Shown here piece by piece: positions 51,354 to 59,622 of a DNA stretch of 64,000 nt. The notes beneath the pieces are model-generated. The model was not told the origin of the DNA. It saw only the letters and a program-made list of their open reading frames with translations, and did no database searches. This stretch comes from Streptomyces albiflavescens. GTDB taxonomy: Bacteria; Actinomycetota; Actinomycetes; Streptomycetales; Streptomycetaceae. The number at the start of each line of letters is the position of its first letter. Positions within the stretch are counted from its first letter, which is position 1. The stretch covers positions 124,001-188,000 of the forward strand of contig NZ_BMMM01000009.1 of the NCBI RefSeq assembly GCF_014645835.1, in the 5' to 3' direction. Made by a program: the position numbers and the translations under genes.

Positions 51354-52024
51354 CAGTGACCGGCCTCCTCTTCAGGGCCCTTGGCGAACGCCGCCTCGAC
51401 CTTGTCCACCTCGTCGGTGCGCATCATCACGTGCACCAGGTCACCCTCCTGCAGCACCGTCTGGGAGGAGGGCAGGATCGCCTCGCCCAGCCGGGTGAGG
51501 AAGGCCACGCGCACGCCCGTCTCGTCCTGGAGCCGGCTGATCTTGTGGCCGACCCAGCCGGCGGAGGTGTGCACCTCGGCGAGCTGCACGCCGCCGGTGG
51601 GGTCGCGCCACAGCGGCTCGGCGCCCGAGGGCAGCAGCCGACGCAGCATCTGGTCGGCCGTCCAGCGGACGGTGGCGACGGTCGGAATGCCGAGGCGCTG
51701 GTAGACCTCGGCGCGGCGGGGGTCGTAGATCCGCGCCGCGACGTTCTCGATGCCGAACATCTCGCGGGCCACCCGGGCTGCGATGATGTTCGAGTTGTCA
51801 CCGCTGGAGACGGCGGCGAACGCGCCGGCCTCCTCGATGCCCGCCTCGCGCAGGGTGTCCTGGTCGAAGCCGACGCCGGTGACACGACGGCCGCCGAACC
51901 CGGAGCCCAGTCGTCGGAAGGCGGTGGGGTCCTGGTCGACCACGGCGACCGTGTGCCCCTGTTGCTCCAGGGTCTGGGCAAGAGCGGAGCCCACTCTTCC
52001 GCAGCCCATGATGACGATGTGCAC
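51353..52024 (-). CDS. TrkA/RCK family potassium channel regulatory protein (first of pair)
   Basis: A 223-residue RCK protein from GTG 52024, with GGAAGGA upstream. TrkA-N begins HIVIMGCGRVGSALAQTLEQ with DQD as the nucleotide-binding acidic end. TrkA-C (about 135-210) has VQLAEVHTSAGWVGHKIS and LPSSQTVLQEGDLVHVMMR. It is the first gene of a two-gene unit with a second TrkA-like protein (1-bp overlap). These are cytoplasmic gating subunits of potassium uptake systems. The permease they serve is not proven; the KimA-like gene 400 bp away is the nearest K+ transporter. Confidence 0.88.
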   Translation of the reverse strand: MHIVIMGCGRVGSALAQTLEQQGHTVAVVDQDPTAFRRLGSGFGGRRVTGVGFDQDTLREAGIEEAGAFAAVSSGDNSNIIAARVAREMFGIENVAARIYDPRRAEVYQRLGIPTVATVRWTADQMLRRLLPSGAEPLWRDPTGGVQLAEVHTSAGWVGHKISRLQDETGVRVAFLTRLGEAILPSSQTVLQEGDLVHVMMRTDEVDKVEAAFAKGPEEEAGH

Positions 52025-52170
52025 GACCGTCCTTCCGCATGTGAATGGTTACGGCTCAGGCTAAACAGGGTCTCAGACCGCCGCCCAAGCTACACAAGCG
52101 CGGTCTGTCGGGGGCACCCCTGTGCACGTTCGCCTGCGGGTTTTCCTCGGCCGACCGCGAGTGGGGAAGA

Positions 52171-52266
52171 TCAGCGGCGTGTGATGCTGCGAACGCTGGC
52201 GATGGTCAGGATTCCGAGGCCGATGAGTCCTGCGGTGGCGCCGATGAGTTCAGCGGTGGCGTGCAT
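52171..52266 (-). CDS. 31-residue membrane microprotein
   Basis: A very short frame from ATG 52266 to TGA 52171-52173. The product begins MHATAELIGATAGLIG, has one hydrophobic helix through GLGILTIASV, and ends with a basic RSITRR. GGAGGT lies 3 bases upstream of the ATG, an almost perfect ribosome binding site, which is the main reason to call it. It lies 147 bp upstream of, and on the same strand as, the TrkA pair. It is comparable in size and layout with small helper subunits such as KdpF, but there is no sequence match that I can assert. Confidence 0.6.
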   Translation of the reverse strand: MHATAELIGATAGLIGLGILTIASVRSITRR

Positions 52267-52439
52267 GGAACCTCCAGAGCCGGTCAGAGATGGGGACTTT
52301 TGTCATATAGGCATGCGGATGTCCCCGGCCGTGGAATCCGCAGCGGGAGCCGTCCCTGTTTTCACCCGGAGAGCAGATCGGAAGCTCATGCGGGACGGCG
52401 GGTGGGCGGCCAGCCGTTCGAACGCTTACGATCCTCTGC

Positions 52440-54548
52440 GTGTCCAAACTGACCGACGTGCCCAAACGGATCCTGATCGGGCGCGCACTGCGCAGTGATC
52501 GGCTCGGAGAAACGCTCCTGCCGAAGCGCATCGCACTCCCCGTCTTCGCTTCCGACCCGCTCTCCTCCGTGGCCTACGCGCCCGGAGAAGTGTTGCTGGT
52601 CCTCTCCATCGCGGGCGTGTCGGCCTACCACTTCAGCCCCTGGATCGCCCTCGCGGTGGTCGTGCTGATGTTCACGGTGGTCGCCTCCTACCGGCAGAAC
52701 GTGCACGCGTACCCGAGCGGCGGCGGCGACTACGAGGTGGCCAACACCAACCTCGGTCCCAAGGCCGGACTCACCGTCGCCAGCGCCCTGCTCGTCGACT
52801 ACGTCCTCACCGTCGCCGTCTCCATCGCCTCCGGCATCGAGAACCTCGGCTCTGCGATCCCCTTCGTGGTCGAGCACAAGGTGGCCTGCGCCGTGGCCGT
52901 CATCGTGCTGCTCACGCTGATGAACCTGCGCGGAGTCAAGGAGTCCGGAAAGCTCTTCGCGATTCCGACGTATGTCTTCGTGGCGGGCGTCTTCATCATG
53001 ATCGCGTGGGGCGCCTTCCGCGGACTCGTCCTCGACGACACCATGCGCGCACCCACCGCCGGCTACCACATCAAGGCCGAGCACCAGGGGCTCGCCGGGT
53101 TCGCTCTTGTCTTCCTGCTCCTTCGCGCCTTCTCCTCCGGCTGTGCCGCGCTCACCGGCGTCGAGGCCATCTCCAACGGTGTCCCCGCCTTCCGCAAGCC
53201 GAAGTCGAAGAACGCCGCGACCACCCTCGCGATGATGGGCCTGCTGGCCGTCACCATGTTCTGCGGCATCATCGCCCTGGCCATGACGACCAAGGTCCGG
53301 ATGGCCGAGAACCCGGCCACCGACCTGATCCACAACGGCGTCGCGGTCGGCGCGGACTATGTCCAGAACCCGGTGATCTCGCAGGTCGCCGAGGCCGTCT
53401 TCGGCAAGGGCAGCTTCCTGTTCATCGTGCTGGCCGCCGCGACCGCGCTGGTCCTGTTCCTGGCCGCCAACACCGCGTACAACGGCTTCCCGCTGCTCGG
53501 CTCGATCCTCGCCCAGGACCGCTACCTCCCGCGCCAGCTGCACACCCGCGGCGACCGCCTCGCCTTCTCGAACGGCATCGTGCTGCTCGCCGGCGCGGCC
53601 ATGCTCCTGGTCGTCATCTACGGGGCGGACTCGACGCGCCTCATCCAGCTCTACATCGTCGGCGTGTTCGTCTCCTTCACGCTCAGCCAGACCGGCATGG
53701 TGCGGCACTGGAACCGCCACCTCGCCACCGAGAAGGACCAGGCCAAGCGGCGACACATGGTCCGCTCCCGGGCGATCAACGCCTTCGGCGCCTTCTTCAC
53801 CGGCCTGGTGCTGGTCGTCGTCCTGGTCACCAAGTTCACGCACGGCGCCTGGGTCGCGCTGCTCGGCATGGTGATCTTCTACGCGACCATGAGCGCGATC
53901 CGTAAGCACTACGACCGGGTCGCCGAGGAGATCGCCGCCCCCGAGGGCCCCTCCGACGACAGCGTCCGCCCCTCCCGCGTCCACTCCGTCGTCCTGATCT
54001 CCAAGATCCACCGTCCGACGCTGCGCGCCCTCGCCTACGCCAAGCTGCTGCGCTCCGACACACTCGAAGCGCTCAGCGTCAACGTCGACCCGGCCGAGAC
54101 CAAGGCCCTGCGCGAGGAGTGGGAGCGGCGCGGCATCGACGTACCGCTGAAGGTCCTCGACTCGCCCTACCGCGAGATCACGCGGCCGATCATCGAGTAC
54201 GTGAAGGGCCTGCGCAAGGAGTCGCCGCGCGACGCGGTGTCCGTGATCATCCCCGAGTACGTGGTCGGGCATTGGTACGAGCACCTGCTGCACAACCAGA
54301 GCGCCCTGCGCCTCAAGGGACGACTGCTGTTCACGCCGGGCGTCATGGTGACCTCCGTGCCCTACCAGCTGGAGTCCTCCGAGGCGGCGAAGTTGCGGGC
54401 CCGCAAGCGGCAGGACTGGAACGCTCCGGGTGCGGTGCGCCGGGGACCGGCGGAGGAGCGGCCGAAGGAGCCTTCGGCTTCGGGATCCGCCTCGAAGTCC
54501 TCGTCCGGTCCGTCTTCCGGCTCGTCCTCGGGGCCTTCGAAGCGCTGA
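52440..54548 (+). CDS. KimA-like APC superfamily potassium transporter
   Basis: A 702-residue APC permease from GTG 52440. The N-terminal 470 residues have about 12 spans and match KimA (B. subtilis YdaO) closely: SDPLSSVAYAPGEVLLVL, YPSGGGDYEVANTNLG, LLVDYVLTVAVSIASG, LRAFSSGCAALTGVEAISNG and SNGIVLLAGAAMLL. KimA is a proton-coupled high-affinity potassium importer inhibited by cyclic di-AMP. The C-terminal domain of about 170 residues (VHSVVLISKIHRPTLRALAY) is a USP-like cytoplasmic domain, followed by a Ser/Gly tail. It is divergent from the TrkA pair. The call as potassium transporter is by family; I see no ydaO element in front of it. Confidence 0.82.
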   Translation: MSKLTDVPKRILIGRALRSDRLGETLLPKRIALPVFASDPLSSVAYAPGEVLLVLSIAGVSAYHFSPWIALAVVVLMFTVVASYRQNVHAYPSGGGDYEVANTNLGPKAGLTVASALLVDYVLTVAVSIASGIENLGSAIPFVVEHKVACAVAVIVLLTLMNLRGVKESGKLFAIPTYVFVAGVFIMIAWGAFRGLVLDDTMRAPTAGYHIKAEHQGLAGFALVFLLLRAFSSGCAALTGVEAISNGVPAFRKPKSKNAATTLAMMGLLAVTMFCGIIALAMTTKVRMAENPATDLIHNGVAVGADYVQNPVISQVAEAVFGKGSFLFIVLAAATALVLFLAANTAYNGFPLLGSILAQDRYLPRQLHTRGDRLAFSNGIVLLAGAAMLLVVIYGADSTRLIQLYIVGVFVSFTLSQTGMVRHWNRHLATEKDQAKRRHMVRSRAINAFGAFFTGLVLVVVLVTKFTHGAWVALLGMVIFYATMSAIRKHYDRVAEEIAAPEGPSDDSVRPSRVHSVVLISKIHRPTLRALAYAKLLRSDTLEALSVNVDPAETKALREEWERRGIDVPLKVLDSPYREITRPIIEYVKGLRKESPRDAVSVIIPEYVVGHWYEHLLHNQSALRLKGRLLFTPGVMVTSVPYQLESSEAAKLRARKRQDWNAPGAVRRGPAEERPKEPSASGSASKSSSGPSSGSSSGPSKR

Positions 54549-54651
54549 CGGTCTCGTGTCGATCGGCCGGGCGACGTCCACGTAGACTGGTGGGCTGTTG
54601 TCCGGCCGTTCCCCTTTGCTCGCCCCCCTTCTCAACTGGAGTCACCCCACC

Positions 54652-55980
54652 ATGCAGGCAGAACCGAAGAAGTCGCTGGTGGGGGAGGAGTACGAGGTCG
54701 AGATCGGTCCCGTCGCGCACGGCGGGCACTGCATCGCCCGTACGGCCGAGGGCCAAGTCCTGTTCGTCCGGCACACCCTGCCCGGCGAGCGCGTCGTCGC
54801 GCGCGTGACCGAGGGCGAGGAGGGCGCGCGCTTCCTGCGCGCGGACGCGGTGCAGATCCTGGACGCCTCGAAGGATCGTGTCGAGGCCCCCTGCCCGTAC
54901 GCGGGCCCCGGCCGCTGCGGCGGCTGCGACTGGCAGCACGCCAAGCCGGGCGCGCAGCGCCGCCTCAAGGGCGAGGTCATCGCCGAGCAGCTGCAGCGCC
55001 TCGCGGGGCTCACTCCCGAGGAGGCGGGCTGGGACGGCACGGTGATGCCCGCCGAGGGCGACAAGCTGCCGGCGGGCGAGGTCCCGGCCTGGCGTACCCG
55101 CGTGCAGTACGCGGTGGACGCGGACGGCAACGCCGGCTTGCGCCGCCACCGCTCGCACGAGGTCGAGCCGATCGAGCACTGCATGATCGCGGCACCGGGC
55201 GTCAGCGAGCTGGGCATCGAGGAGCGCGACTGGTCAGGCATGGCTGCCATCGAGGCGATCGCCGCGACCGGATCCCAGGACCGCATGGTCATCCTGGAGC
55301 CCCGCCCCGGCGCCCGCCTGCCCCTCGTCGAGCTCGACAGGCCCGTCTCCGTGATGCGCGTCGAGGAGAAGGACGGCGGCATCCACCGCGTCCACGGCCG
55401 CGCGTTCGTGCGCGAGCGCGCCGACGGCCGTACGTACCGCGTCGGCAGCGGCGGTTTCTGGCAGGTCCATCCGAAGGCCGCCGACACCCTGGTGCTCGCC
55501 GTGATGCAGGGCCTGCTGCCGCGCAAGGGCGAGATGGCGCTCGACCTGTATTGCGGCGTCGGCCTGTTCGCCGGTGCCCTCGCCGACCGCCTCGGCGACA
55601 AGGGCGCGGTCCTCGGCATCGAGTCCGGCAAGCGCGCGGTGGAGGACGCCCGCCACAACCTCGCCGACTTCGACCGTGTCCGCATCGAACAGGGCAAGGT
55701 CGAGACGGTCCTCCCGCGCACCGGCATCACCGAGGTCGACCTCATCGTCCTCGACCCGCCCCGCGCCGGCGCCGGCAAGAAGACGGTCGAGCATCTGTCG
55801 TCCCTCGGCGCCCGCCGCATCGCGTACGTCGCCTGCGACCCGGCGGCGCTCGCCCGCGACCTGGCGTACTTCCGCGACGGCGGCTACAAGGTGCGGACGC
55901 TGCGGGCGTTCGACCTGTTTCCGATGACGCATCATGTGGAGTGCGTGGCGATCCTGGAGCCGGTCGCCAAGGGGGCCTGA
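54652..55980 (+). CDS. SAM-dependent RNA m5U methyltransferase (TrmA/RumA family)
   Basis: A 442-residue RNA methyltransferase from ATG 54652, preceded by TGGAG at a rather long distance. An N-terminal TRAM domain (about 10-65; GEEYEVEIGPVAHGGHCIAR) leads to a [4Fe-4S] cysteine cluster, C(x)nCGGCDWQH near residue 95, and a Rossmann methyltransferase with LDLYCGVGLFAGALADRLG. The catalytic motifs are VLDPPRAGAGKKTVEHL and the nucleophilic cysteine in IAYVACDPAALARDL. It should methylate U54 in tRNA or a uridine of 23S rRNA to 5-methyluridine. This is the last conserved core gene before the disrupted region that begins at 56 kb. Confidence 0.9.
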   Translation: MQAEPKKSLVGEEYEVEIGPVAHGGHCIARTAEGQVLFVRHTLPGERVVARVTEGEEGARFLRADAVQILDASKDRVEAPCPYAGPGRCGGCDWQHAKPGAQRRLKGEVIAEQLQRLAGLTPEEAGWDGTVMPAEGDKLPAGEVPAWRTRVQYAVDADGNAGLRRHRSHEVEPIEHCMIAAPGVSELGIEERDWSGMAAIEAIAATGSQDRMVILEPRPGARLPLVELDRPVSVMRVEEKDGGIHRVHGRAFVRERADGRTYRVGSGGFWQVHPKAADTLVLAVMQGLLPRKGEMALDLYCGVGLFAGALADRLGDKGAVLGIESGKRAVEDARHNLADFDRVRIEQGKVETVLPRTGITEVDLIVLDPPRAGAGKKTVEHLSSLGARRIAYVACDPAALARDLAYFRDGGYKVRTLRAFDLFPMTHHVECVAILEPVAKGA

Positions 55981-56109
55981 CCTGCGGTTTTGTGCGTGCG
56001 CATGATGTGGGGTGTGGGCGTTACGGTCGATGTCTTGACGCTGAAATGACGCTCGTGACGTTCATTTGACGCTCGTTTTGATGGGGTGTCAGGTGTGCTG
56101 CTGTGCTGG

Positions 56110-56535
56110 TCAGCCGTCGGGGTTGGTGAAGAGCCGCTGGAGGGCTGCCTCACGGTACGCGTCTGGCCACCTCGCGGGATCCTCTGAACAGACGTCGATG
56201 CCCTCGATGCGGACGTTGAAGGTAGCGCGGGCGGCACGTTGGCCGATGGCTAGACCCAGTGCGCGCTGGTCTGCTTCTTCGAGGTTGACGATGTTGGCGG
56301 CTTGAAGGCGGTTGGTGAGATCGCCGCCGTAGAACACCCCACCCTCAAGAAGATCGTCGATGAGTGGTTGAACTGCACCCATGAGGACGGTCTGCAGGCG
56401 GGCGAGAGCCCATCTGATCCAAATGAGGGCGCCGTGGACGCATATCTCGGCAACCTCGTCGGTGATGTCGTGGACCACAGCGCGGCCGTGACCGGTGCCG
56501 TAGCGGTTGCGCAATTCACGGAGTTGGTCAGCCAT
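56110..56535 (-). pseudogene. Abortive infection protein C-terminal (Abi_C) fragment
   Basis: A 141-residue frame from ATG 56535. Its start carries the Abi_C signature LRELRNRYGTGHGR followed by a helical segment VHGALIWIRWALARLQTVL; then comes a C-terminal extension of about 80 residues ending RLFTNPDG. The same frame remains open upstream to about 56634 and continues to look homologous from about 56583 (VANDPLRQVPTAAKKMADQL), without a start codon, so the N-terminal part of the protein is missing. It adjoins the Cap15-like remnant in another frame. Abi proteins abort phage infection by disabling the host. I consider this a truncated remnant rather than a working gene, although translation from 56535 is possible. 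Confidence 0.6.
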
Positions 56536-56600
56536 CTTCTTTGCCGCAGTGGGTACCTGCCGCAGAGGGTCGTTGGCGACGAGGTCTGGTCCTGGCCCGT

Positions 56601-57047
56601 GACAGAGATGCGGCAGGCTCCTTCGTGCCGCGGGCTACGGTGCTGGTGCTCAACGCGGGGCGTGTTGTCGTAGAGCAAACCGATCTCGGCAGTGCCGGAG
56701 TTCTCCGGGCAACTGATGGTGGCGTTCGTCGAGCGGGAGGTGCTCTCTTTGGTGCGGAGCGTGGCGTGCAGGCTCCAGAAGGTCTGCTCGATCGTCATGT
56801 ACGTGGTGATCGGGCCTCGGTTTCTGCCTTCAGGTATGTGGCTGCCCTGGCTCGGGGACAGGTGCACGCGCCAAGTGCCGGTGACCCAGGGCTGGCCGGT
56901 GAATCTGTGGATGCCGGGCCAGTGCCAGGCCCACTTATCGAAGACGACCACGCCGTATCCGACACCAGCCGGGATGCAGGCGAACAAGTATCGGAACTGC
57001 GATGGATACAGGCCCAGCACGAGCAGGATGACTGTGTAGAGAGTGGC
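56601..57047 (-). pseudogene. Cap15-like (2TM + beta-barrel) phage-defence effector remnant
   Basis: An open frame without a natural start. It reads ATLYTVILLVLGLY, then YLFACIPAGVGYGVVVFDKW (two transmembrane helices), then a beta-rich domain: VTGTWRVHLSP, YMTIEQTFWSLHATLRT, KESTSRSTNATI, and LLYDNTP followed by HEGACRISV near 56601. This order, two helices then FDKW and GTW / IxQTxxxL / S.S / YxN.P / HxG, is that of Cap15, the S-2TM-beta effector of CBASS. The only available start, GTG 57020, lies within the first helix, and an in-frame stop at 57096-57098 shuts off anything upstream. No cyclic nucleotide synthase gene is nearby. I judge it broken. Confidence 0.55.
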
Positions 57048-57051
57048 GATG

Positions 57052-57372
57052 CTGCATCCGCAGCCAGGAGCGGTCCTCCTAGGTGGCGCCGAACTTCACA
57101 CCCCTCAGCCGTAGTTCCGACGCGGCAGATGCCTCACCGTTCCACGGACGGGCGTGAATGAGCGCGGTGTCCAGCAGCGAGTCCCAGTCAGTGGTCGAGA
57201 AGTGCTCGGCCTGCGGCGAGGACTGCCACATCGTCCACCACTCCCGCGTGCGCTGCGGCTAGTCTCCCTCACTGGCAACTCCGGCAGTACGGCCTGCTCG
57301 AAACCGCCGGCTGGTCTGCGGCGCCGAGTCAGCGTTGCGGCGGGCGCGACGAGCGGGGCCACGGCCAACCAT
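57052..57372 (-). pseudogene. Phage terminase small subunit pseudogene
   Basis: ATG 57372 follows a strong AGGAGGGGG ribosome binding site and starts MVGRGPARRARRNADSAPQT. In the same frame, after a stop at 57259-57261, come PQRTREWWTMWQ, SPQAEHFSTTDWDSLLDTA, IHARPWNG and SELRLRGVKFGAT, then a second stop (TAG 57079-57081), then EDRSWLRMQ. The intermediate part (FEQAVLPELP) is read in the +1 frame, so at least two frameshifts and two stops have accumulated. The pattern matches terminase small subunits of actinophages, which recognise phage DNA for packaging. Homology stops near 57052, where the Cap15-like frame begins. Confidence 0.72.
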
Positions 57373-57606
57373 TGCCACCCCCTCCTGCGACGAACGTCCT
57401 TCGCGTCGTAACGCCCAGTGGTAATCTCATCGTGGCCTTCAGGGGGCCTGTCCTGACGCTGAGTTGCCCCAGTGCAGCGTCATCCACGGGATGAAGAAGC
57501 CTTAGCTTCACCGGGTTCGATTTGTGTGTCCGATTGCACCTTTACAGGGTGCGCCGATCAGTCATCGGGCGCTTTGGGGCAGCAGCGTTCGAGGACGGAT
57601 CGTGCT

Positions 57607-58641
57607 GTGTCTGCTGGCGGACGCCTCTCCACCCTGGTTCGGACTCGGATTACCTACACCGGTGAGTCGTATCAATTCGCTCTAGAAGCCCTCAAGAACG
57701 CGGGTAACCCCACGCCTTTGCCGGACTCCACAGGCGATCAGGCGCTGCTTGAGTCACAGGTCTTGTCGAAACTCGGCGACGGCGGATCCTGGTCTGCTCA
57801 CCCCGTGGGTATCGCTGGTGTACGTCTGAGCCCAGGCCGGCCCACCGTGGCCTATCTCGACAGTCACGTTGAGCTTTCCCAGGGCGAGGACTATCCCGTG
57901 GCATGGCACGCCCTCGATCGCCTCTTGCCGTACACCGAAGCTGACATCCAAGTAGGCGGCGTCTTGGGGCTGCGCATCGCTGCAATCCGTGGGAACGATC
58001 TCCACCTCACTCTGGCGGAGACTGAGAGTCGCCTCATCGTCCGCGGCGTCCCCGGCACCAAATGGGAGGACTACCTCGACGACCGATGGAAGGACCTGGT
58101 CAGGGCCCACGCCGCGCCCCTGTGGCAATCCCCCTCATTCACCGATCTCGAACGGCAGGACGAGCAGTCGCACCCGCTAGTCCGGGGCACGGAAAAGGAC
58201 ATTGCGTGGGTGGGCGCGGGTTTGCTGCGCAGGATCGCGCTGTTCCACTCGTCCAGCTCTGCCTACTCCACACGATCATGGATAACCGGCAGCGAGTGGA
58301 TCTTCGAACTGGACACGCGCCGTGACGTGCGTCTTGATCACGACACCCTGCTTGCCAGGCTCACCGACCCCGTTTGGGGGCTGCCACTCCGTGTCGCCGA
58401 GCGTCACTGCACCTGTGACGACCCGCCTTTGGAGAACGACCGGTATATGCGGCAGTGCACTTACGAACTGGCGCACAGCGACGGCCCGGGATGCGGGCTC
58501 CAGTTCCGATTCCGATGGGGCCGCGCCGCATACGGCAAGGACGCCAGGAAACAGCTCGAAAGGCTCGGCGCCGACACCGGCTGGCTCGATCGTGTACTTC
58601 CGGGGGATACGCGAGGCTCTCGCGCGGAGGCGGCCTCGTGA
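57607..58641 (+). CDS. Hypothetical protein, first gene of a coupled three-gene operon
   Basis: A soluble protein of 344 residues from GTG 57607 (a GAGGACGGAT box lies upstream; the frame is open further upstream to 57472). It begins SAGGRLSTLVRTRITYTGES. There is no signal peptide or membrane span. Near the C-terminus cysteines cluster in HCTCDDPP, RQCTYEL and GPGCGLQF, possibly a metal site, followed by FRFRWGRAAYGKDARKQL. I do not recognise a family. Codon usage is less GC-biased than in the core genes. It is coupled to the next gene by a GTGA overlap. Confidence 0.7.
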   Translation: MSAGGRLSTLVRTRITYTGESYQFALEALKNAGNPTPLPDSTGDQALLESQVLSKLGDGGSWSAHPVGIAGVRLSPGRPTVAYLDSHVELSQGEDYPVAWHALDRLLPYTEADIQVGGVLGLRIAAIRGNDLHLTLAETESRLIVRGVPGTKWEDYLDDRWKDLVRAHAAPLWQSPSFTDLERQDEQSHPLVRGTEKDIAWVGAGLLRRIALFHSSSSAYSTRSWITGSEWIFELDTRRDVRLDHDTLLARLTDPVWGLPLRVAERHCTCDDPPLENDRYMRQCTYELAHSDGPGCGLQFRFRWGRAAYGKDARKQLERLGADTGWLDRVLPGDTRGSRAEAAS

Positions 58642-58931
58642 ACTGGGACACCATCACGCTTTACGTCTTGGCCAGCTTCGGCGTCGTTCTTCTCGTTCTA
58701 GGTCAGCTCCGCGAGCTGTTGGGAAAGGTCGCTGAGGTCGTCAGCGCCTGGCACGAACTTCGGAGCAGCGTGCGCCGGAGTTCCGACCCCCAGTGCACGC
58801 CGTCTACCGCGCAGCAGAGCCTCAATGATCAGCGATCCCCACATGCCCAGACCCGTACATCTACCCAGCGGCAATACGCTTGCGGTGTCCGGGCCGCCAG
58901 GGGGAGGACCTCCTCCCCTCCCGGGTCGTGA
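58638..58931 (+). CDS. Small single-span membrane protein, second gene of the operon
   Basis: A 97-residue protein from GTG 58638, overlapping the previous stop by 4 bp (GTGA). One transmembrane helix lies near the N-terminus (TLYVLASFGVVLLVLGQL), followed by a charged helix RELLGKVAEVVSAWHELRSS that probably continues as a cytoplasmic coiled coil, and a polar Gln/Ser/Thr/Arg tail. No family recognised. Its coupling to the 344-residue protein suggests that they act together at the membrane. The third frame starts in its stop codon. Confidence 0.65.
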   Translation: MNWDTITLYVLASFGVVLLVLGQLRELLGKVAEVVSAWHELRSSVRRSSDPQCTPSTAQQSLNDQRSPHAQTRTSTQRQYACGVRAARGRTSSPPGS

Positions 58932-59236
58932 AGCGCAGGACGCTCACGCACTCGGTCGTCGACGTCGACGTTGGCTTCGACGAGCTCCTCGAGGTGCTGC
59001 GGCTGCCGGCGCCTGACAAGCCCTCAATTTCCGTGCGAAGGATGGGCTACCAGGGCGGGCAGACCTTGTTGTACCGCTATCTGGGCACGGCCGCGCCGAC
59101 GCGCCTACCCACTGCCAGGGTACGCAGGCCGGCGAGGGGGGTGCGTAGCTCGTGGGAGGCGTTGGCGACGAAGTGGCGTTGGGCGTCGATGCCGCACAGG
59201 CCCAGCACCCGGCCGTCCTCCTCCAGCCGGTGGTAG
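58928..59236 (+). pseudogene. Third gene of the operon, 3' truncated
   Basis: GTG 58928 overlaps the previous stop as GTGA. The first 56 residues, starting KRRTLTHSVVDVDVGFDELL and ending around TLLYRYLGTA (about 59095), have sensible composition. After that the frame is antisense to the histidine kinase fragment and reads as Arg/Pro/Ser-rich noise up to 59236. I infer that the real gene was cut near 59095 by a deletion. No family recognised. Confidence 0.45.
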
Positions 59237-59622
59237 ACCGCACTCCACTGCCGATTCCTGAACGGTGAACGCGTCCGGGTGGTACCCGTGATCGACAGCG
59301 CGCGGGGCTGACCGTCATCCAGGACCATGCGCAAGATCTCTTCCGAGCGGTGGATGCCCGGCAGTACTTCGGCCATGGTCCGGCCGTGGAACATCGCCTG
59401 TGGCACGCCGCCCATCCGTGCCATGGCGGGGTTGACGTACCGGAAGCGCAGCTGCTCGTCGATGACGGCCACCGCGGCCGACGTTCCGTCCAGGACGTTC
59501 CGCAGGATCCGATATTCACGCGCTTGCTCCACCGCCTCCGTGGGAGCGTCGGCCGTCGCGGACACCAACGCGTCCTCGGCGCCAGAGAAGAGCCACCTCA
59601 GCGGGAACTGGTCGAAGCCCAT
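59077..59622 (-). pseudogene. PAS-domain sensor histidine kinase, 3' truncated
   Basis: From ATG 59622, with a GAGGAGG ribosome binding site 7 bases upstream. A PAS domain (about 35-140; VLDGTSAAVAVIDEQLRFRY, NPAMARMGGVP) is followed by the H-box start FVANASHELRTPLAGLRTLA. The protein then ends within about 10 unrelated residues at 59077, so the rest of HisKA and the whole HATPase are missing. It cannot autophosphorylate. Its cut end meets the cut end of the plus-strand gene 58928 at about 59080-59115, evidence for a deletion joint. The 450 bp upstream, 59623-60074, contain no gene that I can support. Confidence 0.72.

Noticed and set aside
52267..52439. ydaO riboswitch before the KimA-like gene
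   Set aside because: I looked because KimA is riboswitch-controlled in Bacillus, but none of the ydaO core motifs seen at 19346-19506 is present.
56541..57161. 206-codon plus-strand frame
   Set aside because: Antisense to the Cap15-like and terminase remnants, which carry the recognisable motifs on the minus strand.
57105..57368. 87-codon minus-strand frame
   Set aside because: Only a short stretch of it (FEQAVLPELP) looks genuine. It is one of the frames of the terminase pseudogene, not a gene of its own.
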